Of a stretch of DNA of 13,455 nucleotides, positions 6,162-13,455 are shown in pieces. The translations under genes and the position numbers were made by a program. This DNA comes from Firmicutes bacterium HGW-Firmicutes-10 (GTDB lineage: Bacteria; Bacillota_I; Bacilli_A; Erysipelotrichales; Erysipelotrichaceae). The stretch is from the NCBI GenBank assembly GCA_002841605.1, contig PHAF01000056.1, forward strand, positions 1 through 13,455. Direction: 5' to 3'. Within the stretch, counting starts at the first letter, position 1, and each line of letters begins with the position of its first letter. The notes beneath the pieces were generated by a model, which searched no databases, was not told the DNA's origin, and saw only the letters and a program-made list of their open reading frames with translations.

Positions 6162-7659
6162 CGTCTTTGCTCCTTAAGTGGCATGCGACGAAGTGACCAG
6201 GTTCAATTTCTTCCCATTTAGGCGTGACCACTTTGCATTTATCAAATGCATAGCGGCATCTTGTATGGAATTTGCACCCTTTCGGCGGTTTGATCGGCGA
6301 AGGAATATCACCTTCAAGAATCGTTAATTCTTGTTTGACGACATCCGTACGAGGAATGGCTTCAAGAAGCGCTTCGGTATACGGATGCAACGGATTTTCG
6401 AAAATTCTGTCAGATGTTGCCAACTCAACCATATTGCCTAGATACATGACTCCGATGCGATCGGAAATATACTTGACTACGCTTAAGTCATGGGTAATAA
6501 ATAAATATGTTAAGTTGTTTTCTTTTTTCAATTCACTTAATAAGTTAATAATTTGCGACTGGATAGATACATCAAGTGCACTTACAGCTTCATCACATAC
6601 AATGAACTTCGGATTTAAGGCCAACGCACGGGCAATCCCGATACGCTGACGTTGTCCACCGGAGAATTGATGCGGATAACGGTGAATAAAATACGGAGCA
6701 AGACCACATTGGTCCATAACCTTCGTTATATATTCTGTATACTTTTGACTGCTCGAATCCTTAAATACATCATGTGCCAACAAACCTTCACCAATGATCT
6801 GTCCAACAGTCAACCTAGGATTAAGTGATGAATATGGATCTTGGAAAATAATTTGCATATCACTGCGCAACTCGCGCATTTCTTCTCTCGTTAAGCGGGA
6901 AAGGTCGATCCCATTGTCCTCAAATGCTGCAAACTCGGCATATCTCGGCTGTTGACGCGCTTGATCATGCAATTGCGCAAGTTTGACCCGAATCGGCTTC
7001 TCAAACTCCATTAGCTTAGCAAGTTCATCTTTCCAGACAACAACTTTTGCGGAAAGTTTCTCATTCAGTTCGCCGGCATCCAGTTTCTTTTTAGCCATGC
7101 GAAGCTTACGGTTGATGATTGCGGTTTTCTCTAGATGCTGATGCAACTCCATCAAATGAGTCGAAACCAGTTTCAAATCAGGATGAACCAGCAAGCCTCC
7201 CGCAATTCTCAACATGTTAAGATACATGTTGTTCAGTGTTTTCTCACGATTGATAACCTTTTCTTCAGCAGCTGCTTTTTCAACAGAATCTGTAATTTTC
7301 TCAGTTGCTGCTTTTGTAGCTTCATGGATTTTTTTCTCATTCAAATACTTGGGAAACGAATCAGGTATACTTTTGATGACTTCTCCAACATATTTAGGAG
7401 CAAACTCCGATATAGAACGGCCATAAAACAAAGTTGAACCATCCGTTTGATTATATAATTGTAAAATCGTACGACCTAGAGTCGATTTACCGCAACCGGA
7501 TTCTCCAACTAAACCAAAGGTTTCGCCTTCAAGAATATCCAACGTAATACCGTCATTGGCCTTAACAAATAACCTCTCTCTTTGGAAAATGCTTCTTTTC
7601 TTAATCGGGAAGTACTGCTTTAAGTTTTGAATCCTTATCAGGACTTTTTTATTCTCCAC
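6154..7659 (-). CDS. oppF: Oligopeptide ABC transporter ATP-binding protein OppF, with large helical insertion
   Basis: One of two ATPases driving peptide import on the cytoplasmic face. Numbered from GTG 7659 (501 residues): Walker A GESGCGKST 52-60, Q-loop IIFQDPYSSLNPR with Gln273, signature FSGGQRQR 332-339, Walker B/D-loop FIVCDEAVSALD, H-loop His390. The C-terminal oligopeptide domain (HPYTEALLEAIP) has four cysteines (462, 468, 475, 493) that in this family can hold a [4Fe-4S] cluster. Typical OppF is about 310-330 residues. The excess is a Lys/Glu/Ala-rich, probably helical insertion at about 87-255, between Walker A and the Q-loop. GTG 7659 is chosen because GAAGGGAG (7676-7669) lies 9 nt upstream; it overlaps oppD by 11 nt. 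A longer GTG start at 7710 would lie deep inside oppD and lacks support. Confidence 0.93.
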   Translation of the reverse strand: MENKKVLIRIQNLKQYFPIKKRSIFQRERLFVKANDGITLDILEGETFGLVGESGCGKSTLGRTILQLYNQTDGSTLFYGRSISEFAPKYVGEVIKSIPDSFPKYLNEKKIHEATKAATEKITDSVEKAAAEEKVINREKTLNNMYLNMLRIAGGLLVHPDLKLVSTHLMELHQHLEKTAIINRKLRMAKKKLDAGELNEKLSAKVVVWKDELAKLMEFEKPIRVKLAQLHDQARQQPRYAEFAAFEDNGIDLSRLTREEMRELRSDMQIIFQDPYSSLNPRLTVGQIIGEGLLAHDVFKDSSSQKYTEYITKVMDQCGLAPYFIHRYPHQFSGGQRQRIGIARALALNPKFIVCDEAVSALDVSIQSQIINLLSELKKENNLTYLFITHDLSVVKYISDRIGVMYLGNMVELATSDRIFENPLHPYTEALLEAIPRTDVVKQELTILEGDIPSPIKPPKGCKFHTRCRYAFDKCKVVTPKWEEIEPGHFVACHLRSKDAE

Positions 7660-8647
7660 TGCTACGCACTCCCTTCTTCGGATAGAAGCAACGAATTGCT
7701 TGCTTATCACTTATTCTGACCAATTCAGGCTCTTCCTCTTGGCACTTAGCCGTTGCATATTTGCAACGAGGAGCAAACTTGCATCCCTTCGGTAAATCGA
7801 GCGGATGAGGTACAGAGCCCGGAATAACATCAAGTTTCTGATTTTTATCACTATTTAAACTCGGAATAGACTTTAACAATCCTTCCGTGTACGGATGCAT
7901 ATACTCAGTCGTTTTGTCAGTAAATACATACTCAACCGGTGCAGTCTCGACAACTTGACCGCAATACATAACCGCGACATCATCAGCCATTTGATTGATA
8001 ACGCCTAAGTCATGGGTAATGAAAATGATCGAAGCTCCAAACTCGGTTTTCAGTTCGTTCATCAAACGTAAAATCTGCGCTTGAATCGTAACATCCAATG
8101 CAGTGGTCGGTTCATCGGCGATCAGCAGTTTCGGTTGACAAGCCAAAGCCATAGCGATCATGACCCGTTGATTCATACCACCGGACAATTGGAATGGATA
8201 CATATTAACGACTTCTTCAGGATTGGAAATCTTGACGGCTGCTAACATGTCAATTGAACGTATGTGTGCTTCCTTTTTATCCAACCCTTGGTGAAGCATC
8301 AAAACTTCACTGATTTGCTTGCTAACGGTAAATACCGGATTCAAACTGGTCATTGGTTCTTGGAAGATGATCGAAATATCATTTCCGCGAATATGACGCA
8401 TTTCAGTTTCAGTAGCTGTAGCCAAGTCTTTTCCGTCAAACAGAATGGATCCTTGGTAAATTTGCTGGTTCGCTTCAAACAACCGTAAAATACTCATTGC
8501 AGTCTGACTCTTACCACTTCCTGACTCACCAACAATTCCTAATGTTCTACCTTCTTCTACTTTCAAAGTCACACCATAAACGGCTTTGATCAAACCGCGG
8601 CGAGTTTTGAAGTATGTATGTAAGTTATTAATTTCTAATAATGCCAT
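7649..8647 (-). CDS. oppD: Oligopeptide ABC transporter ATP-binding protein OppD
   Basis: A 332-residue ATPase partner of OppF, of normal length and without the OppF insertion. Landmarks: Walker A GESGSGKS 40-47, Q-loop IIFQEPMTSLNP with Gln96, signature LSGGMNQR 154-161, Walker B LLIADE 174-179 followed by PTTALD, H-loop His212. The C-terminal HPYTEGLLKSIP and cysteines 289, 295, 302 and 320 fit the oligo/dipeptide subfamily and a possible [4Fe-4S] site. The Met in LSGGMNQR is usual for OppD/DppD. The ATG start has AGAGG 8 nt upstream, formed partly from the oppC stop (TAGAGG); the gap to oppC is 11 nt. Confidence 0.96.
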   Translation of the reverse strand: MALLEINNLHTYFKTRRGLIKAVYGVTLKVEEGRTLGIVGESGSGKSQTAMSILRLFEANQQIYQGSILFDGKDLATATETEMRHIRGNDISIIFQEPMTSLNPVFTVSKQISEVLMLHQGLDKKEAHIRSIDMLAAVKISNPEEVVNMYPFQLSGGMNQRVMIAMALACQPKLLIADEPTTALDVTIQAQILRLMNELKTEFGASIIFITHDLGVINQMADDVAVMYCGQVVETAPVEYVFTDKTTEYMHPYTEGLLKSIPSLNSDKNQKLDVIPGSVPHPLDLPKGCKFAPRCKYATAKCQEEEPELVRISDKQAIRCFYPKKGVRSSGE

Positions 8648-8658
8648 TTAAGTTACCT

Positions 8659-10521
8659 CTACTTTTCATTGTTCTTGGGGTCCATAGCATCTCTCAAACC
8701 ATCACCGACAATATTCACGGTTAAAGCAGCAATCAATACTGCTACGGCTGGAAGAATCCATCTCCACCAATAGAACGTGATGACCGTCGAGTCTTGAGCA
8801 CCGGTTAACATATTGCCCCATGACGGCGACGGAGGTATTACCCCGAATCCTAAGAATGACAAACCTGCTTCAGTCAGCAGACTGCCGGCATAACCCAATG
8901 TCATACTAACGATGACAACATTAATTACGTTAGGAAGAATATGTCTTAATATAATAACGTTAGATCGAATTCCCAAAGCCCGTGCAGCTAATACGAAATC
9001 TTTTTCACGTTCAGCCAAAATCTGACCGCGTACCAAGCGTGCCAAACCAGTCCAGGAGATAACCCCCAAAATGACCATGATCAACAACAAACGTTCCGTC
9101 TGACTAAGAATACCGCCTACAAACGAAGACAGTGTAATTGCCATCGGCAAGAATGGGAAAGAGTTGATGACTTCGGTAAAACGCATCAAGATATTGTCAA
9201 TCCATCCGCCATAGAAACCGGAAATCAAACCAACAAGTAAACCGATCGTTGTCGAGATAAGTACAGCTACAGCACCGACGGTCATCGTAACACGACCACC
9301 ATGAATCAAACGCATCAGCATATCGCGTCCCAAATCATCAGTACCTAAATAATACCCGTCTTGACCCCATCCGTATGATTTACCATCTTCCGTAATAACA
9401 TACGTTTGATAGTAGTTAGCAGCAATAGAAACGACCTTTTTGCCTAAAACCTCTTGTGGGATGTTCAACTGATTATAATCATTGCTACCCCAAACGAATA
9501 TTTTCCCTGAAGCCGCTAATGCGATGAAGTGGGAACGTCCTGCTTCAACAGCAACGATCTTTTCATTTTCGATACCCTCAGGCAAAGTAAGCAAACCATG
9601 CTCGTTTTCTCCCCAAACGATCACTTGTCCAACAGTATCAACAACGATAGCCGTTCTAACGGTAACCGCAGCATCAACGATAGTAACTTCTTTGTTTGCG
9701 AGTCGAGTTGGAAATGAGGTTTCCAGCATGGTCTGAGGTTGTCCCATAATACCAACAGAACCGTCATCTAAAATCAATATAATGTTAAACGGAGCTTGTG
9801 CTGCTTTTACAATTCGTCCTTGATATCTTGATGGAACGATATCCAACCCTGTTGCAAAAGTCGTACCCCATACATGGATCTTATTTTTATCTGTTATGAT
9901 TGCCGAATATTGATCCCCTGCCAAAATATCTACGACATTTTCAAGCATCATGATCGCTTCGATTTCAGCCGGAACAGTAGCTTGTTTAAAGTTATTGTTA
10001 CCCCAACCGTATATCTTACCTGAAGTAGTCATGACAATAGCATGTCTATCCCCAGTGGCAATCTTCTCTATTTGCAAAGCATTGATATCAGCAGGAATTT
10101 TGGTAGCACCCAAAACATCCTGCCCCCAGGAATATACGTTACCGTCTTTACCCAACCCTATTCCAAAAGTCGTGCCATTAGAAATTTGTACAAGACCTGC
10201 ATTTTGAGCAGCACTTGTTATTTTCGTATAACCCAAGCCTGGCTTAGTATTGCGCATAATCGGATTGGTTGACAAAATCGTCAAAGGATTTAAAGCTGCT
10301 CCAAGAAATACAACGGTAAGCATAATCATAAATCCTGCTAATCCGGTCAACGCCAATTTATTTCTAAAGAAGTTTTTTACAATGACCTTTGATGGGCTCA
10401 TGACAGCTTCTTCAGCTAACATATCCACCGGTCTTTTCATTTTACCAAAACTGAACAGAGATCCGACCAGTTTGCCAAAAGAAGCTAATGTACGCAAAAA
10501 TGCGTTTTCTTTTTTATCCAT
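8659..10521 (-). CDS. oppC: Oligopeptide ABC transporter permease OppC with inserted RCC1-like beta-propeller
   Basis: A 620-residue permease, about twice the usual OppC length of about 300. Order: cytoplasmic N-terminus 1-55, TM1 about 56-78, seven RCC1-like repeats about 110-388, the conserved OppC motif LGTDDLGRD 392-400, then the binding-protein-dependent transport domain with further helices (about 412-436, 452-472, 478-497, 530-553, 588-607). The EAA loop that contacts the ATPases is at about 504-532 (EREKDFVLAARALG to ILP). N-in topology places the propeller outside the cytoplasm, on the side where OppA delivers peptide. The permease core looks intact, so the fusion is probably functional. 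ATG 10521 is 12 nt after the oppB stop, and the ribosome site AGGGG overlaps that stop. The frame is continuous with no sign of an assembly join. Confidence 0.93.
   Translation of the reverse strand: MDKKENAFLRTLASFGKLVGSLFSFGKMKRPVDMLAEEAVMSPSKVIVKNFFRNKLALTGLAGFMIMLTVVFLGAALNPLTILSTNPIMRNTKPGLGYTKITSAAQNAGLVQISNGTTFGIGLGKDGNVYSWGQDVLGATKIPADINALQIEKIATGDRHAIVMTTSGKIYGWGNNNFKQATVPAEIEAIMMLENVVDILAGDQYSAIITDKNKIHVWGTTFATGLDIVPSRYQGRIVKAAQAPFNIILILDDGSVGIMGQPQTMLETSFPTRLANKEVTIVDAAVTVRTAIVVDTVGQVIVWGENEHGLLTLPEGIENEKIVAVEAGRSHFIALAASGKIFVWGSNDYNQLNIPQEVLGKKVVSIAANYYQTYVITEDGKSYGWGQDGYYLGTDDLGRDMLMRLIHGGRVTMTVGAVAVLISTTIGLLVGLISGFYGGWIDNILMRFTEVINSFPFLPMAITLSSFVGGILSQTERLLLIMVILGVISWTGLARLVRGQILAEREKDFVLAARALGIRSNVIILRHILPNVINVVIVSMTLGYAGSLLTEAGLSFLGFGVIPPSPSWGNMLTGAQDSTVITFYWWRWILPAVAVLIAALTVNIVGDGLRDAMDPKNNEK
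9358..10194 (-). repeat. Seven tandem RCC1-like protein repeats within oppC
   Basis: Seven units of about 41-45 residues, each with a beta strand rich in small and aromatic residues, a turn such as KDG/TSG/DDG/ASG/EDG, and a terminal WG. The W (or equivalent) positions are 132, 173, 218, 259 (Met replaces Trp), 303, 344 and 385, giving spacings of 41, 45, 41, 44, 41 and 41. Linkers contain GQ/GN/GS-type turns and a Pro (KIP, TVP, IVP, TLP, NIP). Seven units match the closed seven-bladed propeller of RCC1 proteins. The DNA copies are diverged and not near-identical, so this is an old expansion rather than a recent slippage product. Confidence 0.9.
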
Positions 10522-10533
10522 TTGTCGCCGCCC

Positions 10534-11505
10534 CTATTTCAATTTAACGCGTGGATCAACCAACGCATAACCGATATCCATAATGATATTCGCGGAAAGT
10601 GTAAGCACCGCGTAGAACATATTCATCGTTAAAACAACCATATAATCGCGTTGATTCAAAGCTTGAATCAAAACATATCCGATTCCATTCCATGCAAATA
10701 TGGTTTCTGTAATAGCAGCTCCGCCAAACAGACCGACCAAAGATCCGGCAACCAAAGTTACAACTGGAATCAAAGCATTTTTAAATGCATGTGAGTAAAT
10801 AATGACTTTCTCGCTAAGCCCTTTAGAACGAGCCGTCCGAATAAAATCTTTACTTATAATTTCAATCATGGCGTTACGCACGTAACGAATCGTACCGGCT
10901 AAACTACCAATGGTCAATGTAATAACCGGCAAGGTCATATATCGTGCCCAAGCCAGTATATCGGTCCAATCACCCTTCAACATAAACGGCATGCCTCCGC
11001 CAGGCAACAAGCGCAGCGTTATGGCAAATACGTAAATAAAGATAAGTCCGATAAAGAACACCGGCATAGATAATCCCACAAGTGAGAAAACCTGCCAGAA
11101 TGAATCAAATAATGAATGTCGTTTAACTGCAGAACGAATGCCTACAGGTATAGATACCAAGAAAGAGAAGACCAGAACAAAAACATTCAATCGTATTGAA
11201 TTTTTTAACGGTGTTGCAATAACCTCAGTTACAGGACGTTGAAATGAAGTTGAAACTCCAAAGTCGCCTTGCATCGTGTTGTACATCCAACGGACATATT
11301 GCTCCGGTATAGACTTATCCAAACCCAAACGGGCCTTGATCGAGTCGTAATAAAACTGTCTTAGTTCTTCGGTTTTAACGCCAGCAGGAATCATAAGTTT
11401 GACCGGATCTCCTGGCATAGCCTTAAAAATTCCAAACAACATGATTGAAATGATAAAGATTACTGGAATAAGTGACAAGAATCTCCTAAGGAAAAATTTT
11501 AGCAT
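10534..11505 (-). CDS. oppB: Oligopeptide ABC transporter permease OppB
   Basis: A 323-residue integral membrane permease pairing with OppC. The N-terminal membrane helix (LRRFLSLIPVIFIISIMLFGIF) is followed by the family motif MPGDP at 30-34, an extracytoplasmic segment with LGLDKSIPEQYVRW and GDFGVS, and about five more helices. The EAA loop at about 214-248 (EIISKDFIRTARSKG to LIP) is the ATPase contact. It ends with LVDPRVKLK, typical of OppB/DppB. Length is normal and no insertion is present, in contrast to OppC. ATG 11505 has AAGGAG 8-9 nt upstream. It is separated from oppA by 91 nt that hold a stem-loop. Confidence 0.96.
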   Translation of the reverse strand: MLKFFLRRFLSLIPVIFIISIMLFGIFKAMPGDPVKLMIPAGVKTEELRQFYYDSIKARLGLDKSIPEQYVRWMYNTMQGDFGVSTSFQRPVTEVIATPLKNSIRLNVFVLVFSFLVSIPVGIRSAVKRHSLFDSFWQVFSLVGLSMPVFFIGLIFIYVFAITLRLLPGGGMPFMLKGDWTDILAWARYMTLPVITLTIGSLAGTIRYVRNAMIEIISKDFIRTARSKGLSEKVIIYSHAFKNALIPVVTLVAGSLVGLFGGAAITETIFAWNGIGYVLIQALNQRDYMVVLTMNMFYAVLTLSANIIMDIGYALVDPRVKLK

Positions 11506-11529
11506 GTTTCATAACTCCTTACGCATAGA

Positions 11530-11567
11530 AAATTAAAGGGATAGAGGACCCCTATCACCTTTAATTT
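11530..11567 (-). ncRNA. Stem-loop in the oppA-oppB intergenic region (processing/attenuation element)
   Basis: In the 91 nt between oppA and oppB, AAATTAAAGG (11530-11539) pairs with CCTTTAATTT (11558-11567), 10 bp. A one-base bulge at 11557 follows, then GATAGAGG (11540-11547) pairs with CCCCTATC (11549-11556) with one G-T pair. Further outside, TAGAAAATTA and TAATTTTCTA can add an A/T stem. No separate U-tract follows on the minus strand, although the right arm itself is U-rich. It is most likely a partial terminator or a 3' stabiliser that raises OppA relative to the membrane subunits. The role is inferred. Confidence 0.6.
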
Positions 11568-11596
11568 CCTAATTTTCTAGATTTTAATTCTTAAGA

Positions 11597-13390
11597 TTAT
11601 TCGCCTTCAACAGTTACGTCAAGAATAGCTCTCGGCCAAGAATATAATGGCGTTGTGACTAAGCCTTTAACGCGGTTGCTGAATACATCGAAGTACTCAT
11701 TTGAGTAAATAGGAATATTCGGAAGGATTTCGTTCCAACGAATCTGGTAATCCAACCACAACTCAGCATATTTTTCCTTTTCAGTCGGATCCAAAGATCT
11801 CATTTTAACTGTTAAGTAATCGATTGCAGGGTCATTCAATTGGTTAGCATTTTGCCATGTACCCAACCAGTCACTGTGCATCGAATAGTAAGGATCGTAG
11901 ACAGCAGAGAAGTTAGTTGCAAGGTTAAACGTATGGAATTTTCTTTCAGAAATATCAAGCTCATATGCATAGTAGTAATTTGTCAACAATGCATTGAAAT
12001 CTTGTTCTTCCCAAGTGAATTTAACGCCAGCTTTGTTCATGCCTTCTGGCCATTTGGTACCGATCAAAACAGTAATCGGGTTCTGAGTTGTACCTAAGTG
12101 GTTGATTTGCAGAACTTCGCCATCAGCTGTATGTCTCCAGTAACCTTCGACAGCTTTTGCCGGGTCAAACGGAGTAACGCCATCAGCTTCAAACTTATAA
12201 GGAGAAGCATCTAATAATTCATTTGCTTTTTGTACATTATAAGTATAGTTAATCAGTTTTTCAGCAACTTTTTCTTTTTGTGTTTGATACATCCATTGTG
12301 CCAAACCGTATTCGCCGTTAGTCATTGCACCGTAACCACCCAAGATTTCTGTTAAGAAGATATTGCGGTCAATTAAGAATGCCAATGCCTGACGTACTTC
12401 AACGAATTTTGTCGGACCGAAGTCTGTGTGGTATGCGATCAAACCATAACCGTTACGCAAGTAAGATGTTACGTCAGCGGTCGTAGCTGCTTTAGCTTTT
12501 TCGATCTTGTTGCCTTGTACAACACCGGATACTAAATCGATGTCGCCAGAGATAACGAGGTCAACGTCTGTGTTTTGGTCAACGTATTTAACGATGACAG
12601 TTTCCAATTTTGCTTTTACGCCGCGATAATCGCCAGCATAGTTCGGGTTGTTCTTTAAAGTAACAACGTCGTTTTCAAAGCTTTCGAATGTAAACGGACC
12701 GGAAACGACTGTCGGTTTGAAACGTTCTGTTGTAGCAACTTTTTGTGCAACAGCAGCAACATCACCAACTAAACCGTTGCCATCAGCATTGAAGGTCAAA
12801 TCCGGTGCCCAAGCAGCCATCGGAGACGGACCAAATGAAGCATAAGAAACTTCATAGAAATAAGGTAGTTCTTCAGCAGAAATAGTAACTGCGAAGTTGT
12901 TGTCATCGATCAGCTTAACGCCAGTGAATGTAGCAACATCACCTTTTTTGTAAGCAGCATATCCAATCAAGGAGTCGCCGGTAGATGAACTAGCACCTGC
13001 AGCTGTCCAAGCCGGATGAGCCGAGAACAAGATATCGAATACAAAGTCTTTAGCGGTAACTGCAGAACCATCAGACCACTTAACACCTTTTTTGATTGTA
13101 AAGGTATATGTCTTGTTTCCTGCGTCATCAACGCTGGTGACCAATTTTTCAACTACGGTTTCATTGAGAACGAATTCTCCGCCCGGAGTCGTTGTATAGG
13201 TCGGGTAATCCCAAATCATGGTGCGAATTGCATTGTCATATGCGCTGTTTCCGAAACCGGCAACAAAGTCGCCATTCATTTTCGGTGTACCAACGATCAA
13301 TGTACCGGAAGGTCCACTAGCCGTAGGTCCGCACGCTGCCATTGAAGCAGCTAACAATGCGATCGCAATTAAAGAAATAAATTTTTTCAT
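11597..13390 (-). CDS. oppA: Oligopeptide-binding lipoprotein OppA (SBP_bac_5 family)
   Basis: A 597-residue extracytoplasmic peptide-binding protein of the importer. It begins with a lipoprotein signal peptide: MKK, a hydrophobic core, and a lipobox MAAC with Cys20 as the lipidated residue. The mature protein starts with a small Gly/Ser/Thr/Pro-rich tether. The body shows family 5 features: FTIKKGVKWSDGSAVTAKDFVFD (about 97-119), the VRQALAFLIDR segment, and a C-terminal PNIPIYSNEYFDVFSNRVKG. Length is in the usual 540-620 range. AAGGAGG lies 5 nt before the ATG, the strongest ribosome site in the operon, which fits high expression of the binding protein. It is the first gene of the opp operon. 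The exact ligand (peptide length or composition) cannot be told from the sequence. Confidence 0.95.
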   Translation of the reverse strand: MKKFISLIAIALLAASMAACGPTASGPSGTLIVGTPKMNGDFVAGFGNSAYDNAIRTMIWDYPTYTTTPGGEFVLNETVVEKLVTSVDDAGNKTYTFTIKKGVKWSDGSAVTAKDFVFDILFSAHPAWTAAGASSSTGDSLIGYAAYKKGDVATFTGVKLIDDNNFAVTISAEELPYFYEVSYASFGPSPMAAWAPDLTFNADGNGLVGDVAAVAQKVATTERFKPTVVSGPFTFESFENDVVTLKNNPNYAGDYRGVKAKLETVIVKYVDQNTDVDLVISGDIDLVSGVVQGNKIEKAKAATTADVTSYLRNGYGLIAYHTDFGPTKFVEVRQALAFLIDRNIFLTEILGGYGAMTNGEYGLAQWMYQTQKEKVAEKLINYTYNVQKANELLDASPYKFEADGVTPFDPAKAVEGYWRHTADGEVLQINHLGTTQNPITVLIGTKWPEGMNKAGVKFTWEEQDFNALLTNYYYAYELDISERKFHTFNLATNFSAVYDPYYSMHSDWLGTWQNANQLNDPAIDYLTVKMRSLDPTEKEKYAELWLDYQIRWNEILPNIPIYSNEYFDVFSNRVKGLVTTPLYSWPRAILDVTVEGE

Positions 13391-13410
13391 TTTTCCTCCT
13401 TAAATGTGAG

Positions 13411-13429
13411 ATACAGATCCCGTCTGTAT
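13411..13429 (-). promoter_or_regulatory. 5'-terminal stem-loop of the opp mRNA leader
   Basis: ATACAGA (13411-13417) and TCTGTAT (13423-13429) form a perfect 7-bp stem with the 5-nt loop TCCCG (CGGGA in the RNA). It starts about 1-2 nt after the predicted transcription start, so it would cap the 5' end of the opp mRNA, as 5' stabilisers do. An inverted repeat here could equally be a repressor operator. Confidence 0.5.
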
Positions 13430-13436
13430 TGTAGTC

Positions 13437-13442
13437 ATTATA
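13437..13442 (-). promoter_or_regulatory. -10 box of the opp operon promoter
   Basis: A perfect TATAAT on the minus strand, about 47 nt before the oppA ATG. The -35 hexamer would lie beyond the right edge of the window (only 13 nt remain), so the promoter is seen in part. The predicted start of transcription is near 13430. Confidence 0.65.
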
Positions 13443-13455
13443 ACGATAGTTGCCT

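Noticed and set aside
7660..7710. Longer oppF start at GTG 7710.
   Set aside because: It would add 17 residues with no family similarity, lies inside oppD, and lacks the good ribosome site that GTG 7659 has.
9358..10194. Idea that the RCC1 section is a separate gene fused by an assembly error.
   Set aside because: The frame is continuous from TM1 through the repeats to LGTDDLGRD, with no stop, start or ribosome site at either junction, and the last repeat blends into the motif within seven residues.
11571..11590. Possible CodY-like site (AATTTTCTAG...) near the oppA 3' end.
   Set aside because: Only the left half fits the CodY consensus, and the position downstream of oppA, within A/T-rich stem-loop flanks, makes it unlikely to be an operator.
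11840..13403. Several plus-strand open frames opposite oppA (and similar ones opposite oppC, oppF and ptsI).
   Set aside because: They lack ribosome sites and domain patterns and lie antisense to genes with unmistakable family motifs, so they are frame shadows.

Overview
The window looks like chromosomal DNA of a low-to-mid GC Gram-positive bacterium. The signs are strong AAGGAGG/AGAGG ribosome binding sites, the acetyl branch of the lysine/diaminopimelate pathway, PTS Enzyme I, a short MG284/MPN403-like protein and a lipoprotein-type OppA. The overall character recalls Erysipelotrichia or a related Mollicutes-like Firmicutes lineage. That placement is inferred from gene families and is not proven here. 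TGA is used as a stop (ptsI, the GGDEF gene), so the genetic code is standard bacterial. No tRNA, rRNA, CRISPR, IS element or phage gene was seen.

Left part, + strand: the 3' end of dapH runs directly into an M20-family N-acetyldiaminopimelate deacetylase, two steps of meso-DAP/lysine synthesis. Its stop codon lies in the loop of its own terminator. Next is a six-transmembrane GGDEF (diguanylate cyclase-type) gene broken by a frameshift of about 8 nt inside the catalytic motif. It is followed by a well-promoted small helix-hairpin-helix (DUF4332-type) protein that converges on ptsI through a shared hairpin terminator.

Middle part: a minus-strand cluster (small HTH-like protein, then acpP, then ptsI) has 11-16 nt gaps and ribosome sites set in the gaps. 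It couples an acyl carrier protein gene to PTS Enzyme I without ptsH. Divergent from it is a DUF1622-like membrane protein with an extended -10 promoter, ended by a symmetric bidirectional terminator.

Right part, minus strand (5970-13442): a complete oligopeptide ABC importer operon, oppA-oppB-oppC-oppD-oppF, followed by a 63-codon membrane protein that seems to start at CTG and overlaps the oppF stop. The promoter -10 box and a 5'-terminal mRNA hairpin lie before oppA, and a long imperfect stem-loop separates oppA from oppB. Two subunits are unusual. OppC carries a complete seven-repeat RCC1-like beta-propeller inserted in the extracytoplasmic loop between TM1 and the conserved LGTDDLGRD motif. 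OppF carries a helical insertion of about 170 residues between Walker A and the Q-loop. Together they suggest an elaborated peptide importer with extra domains on both faces of the membrane, which is the most interesting signal here.
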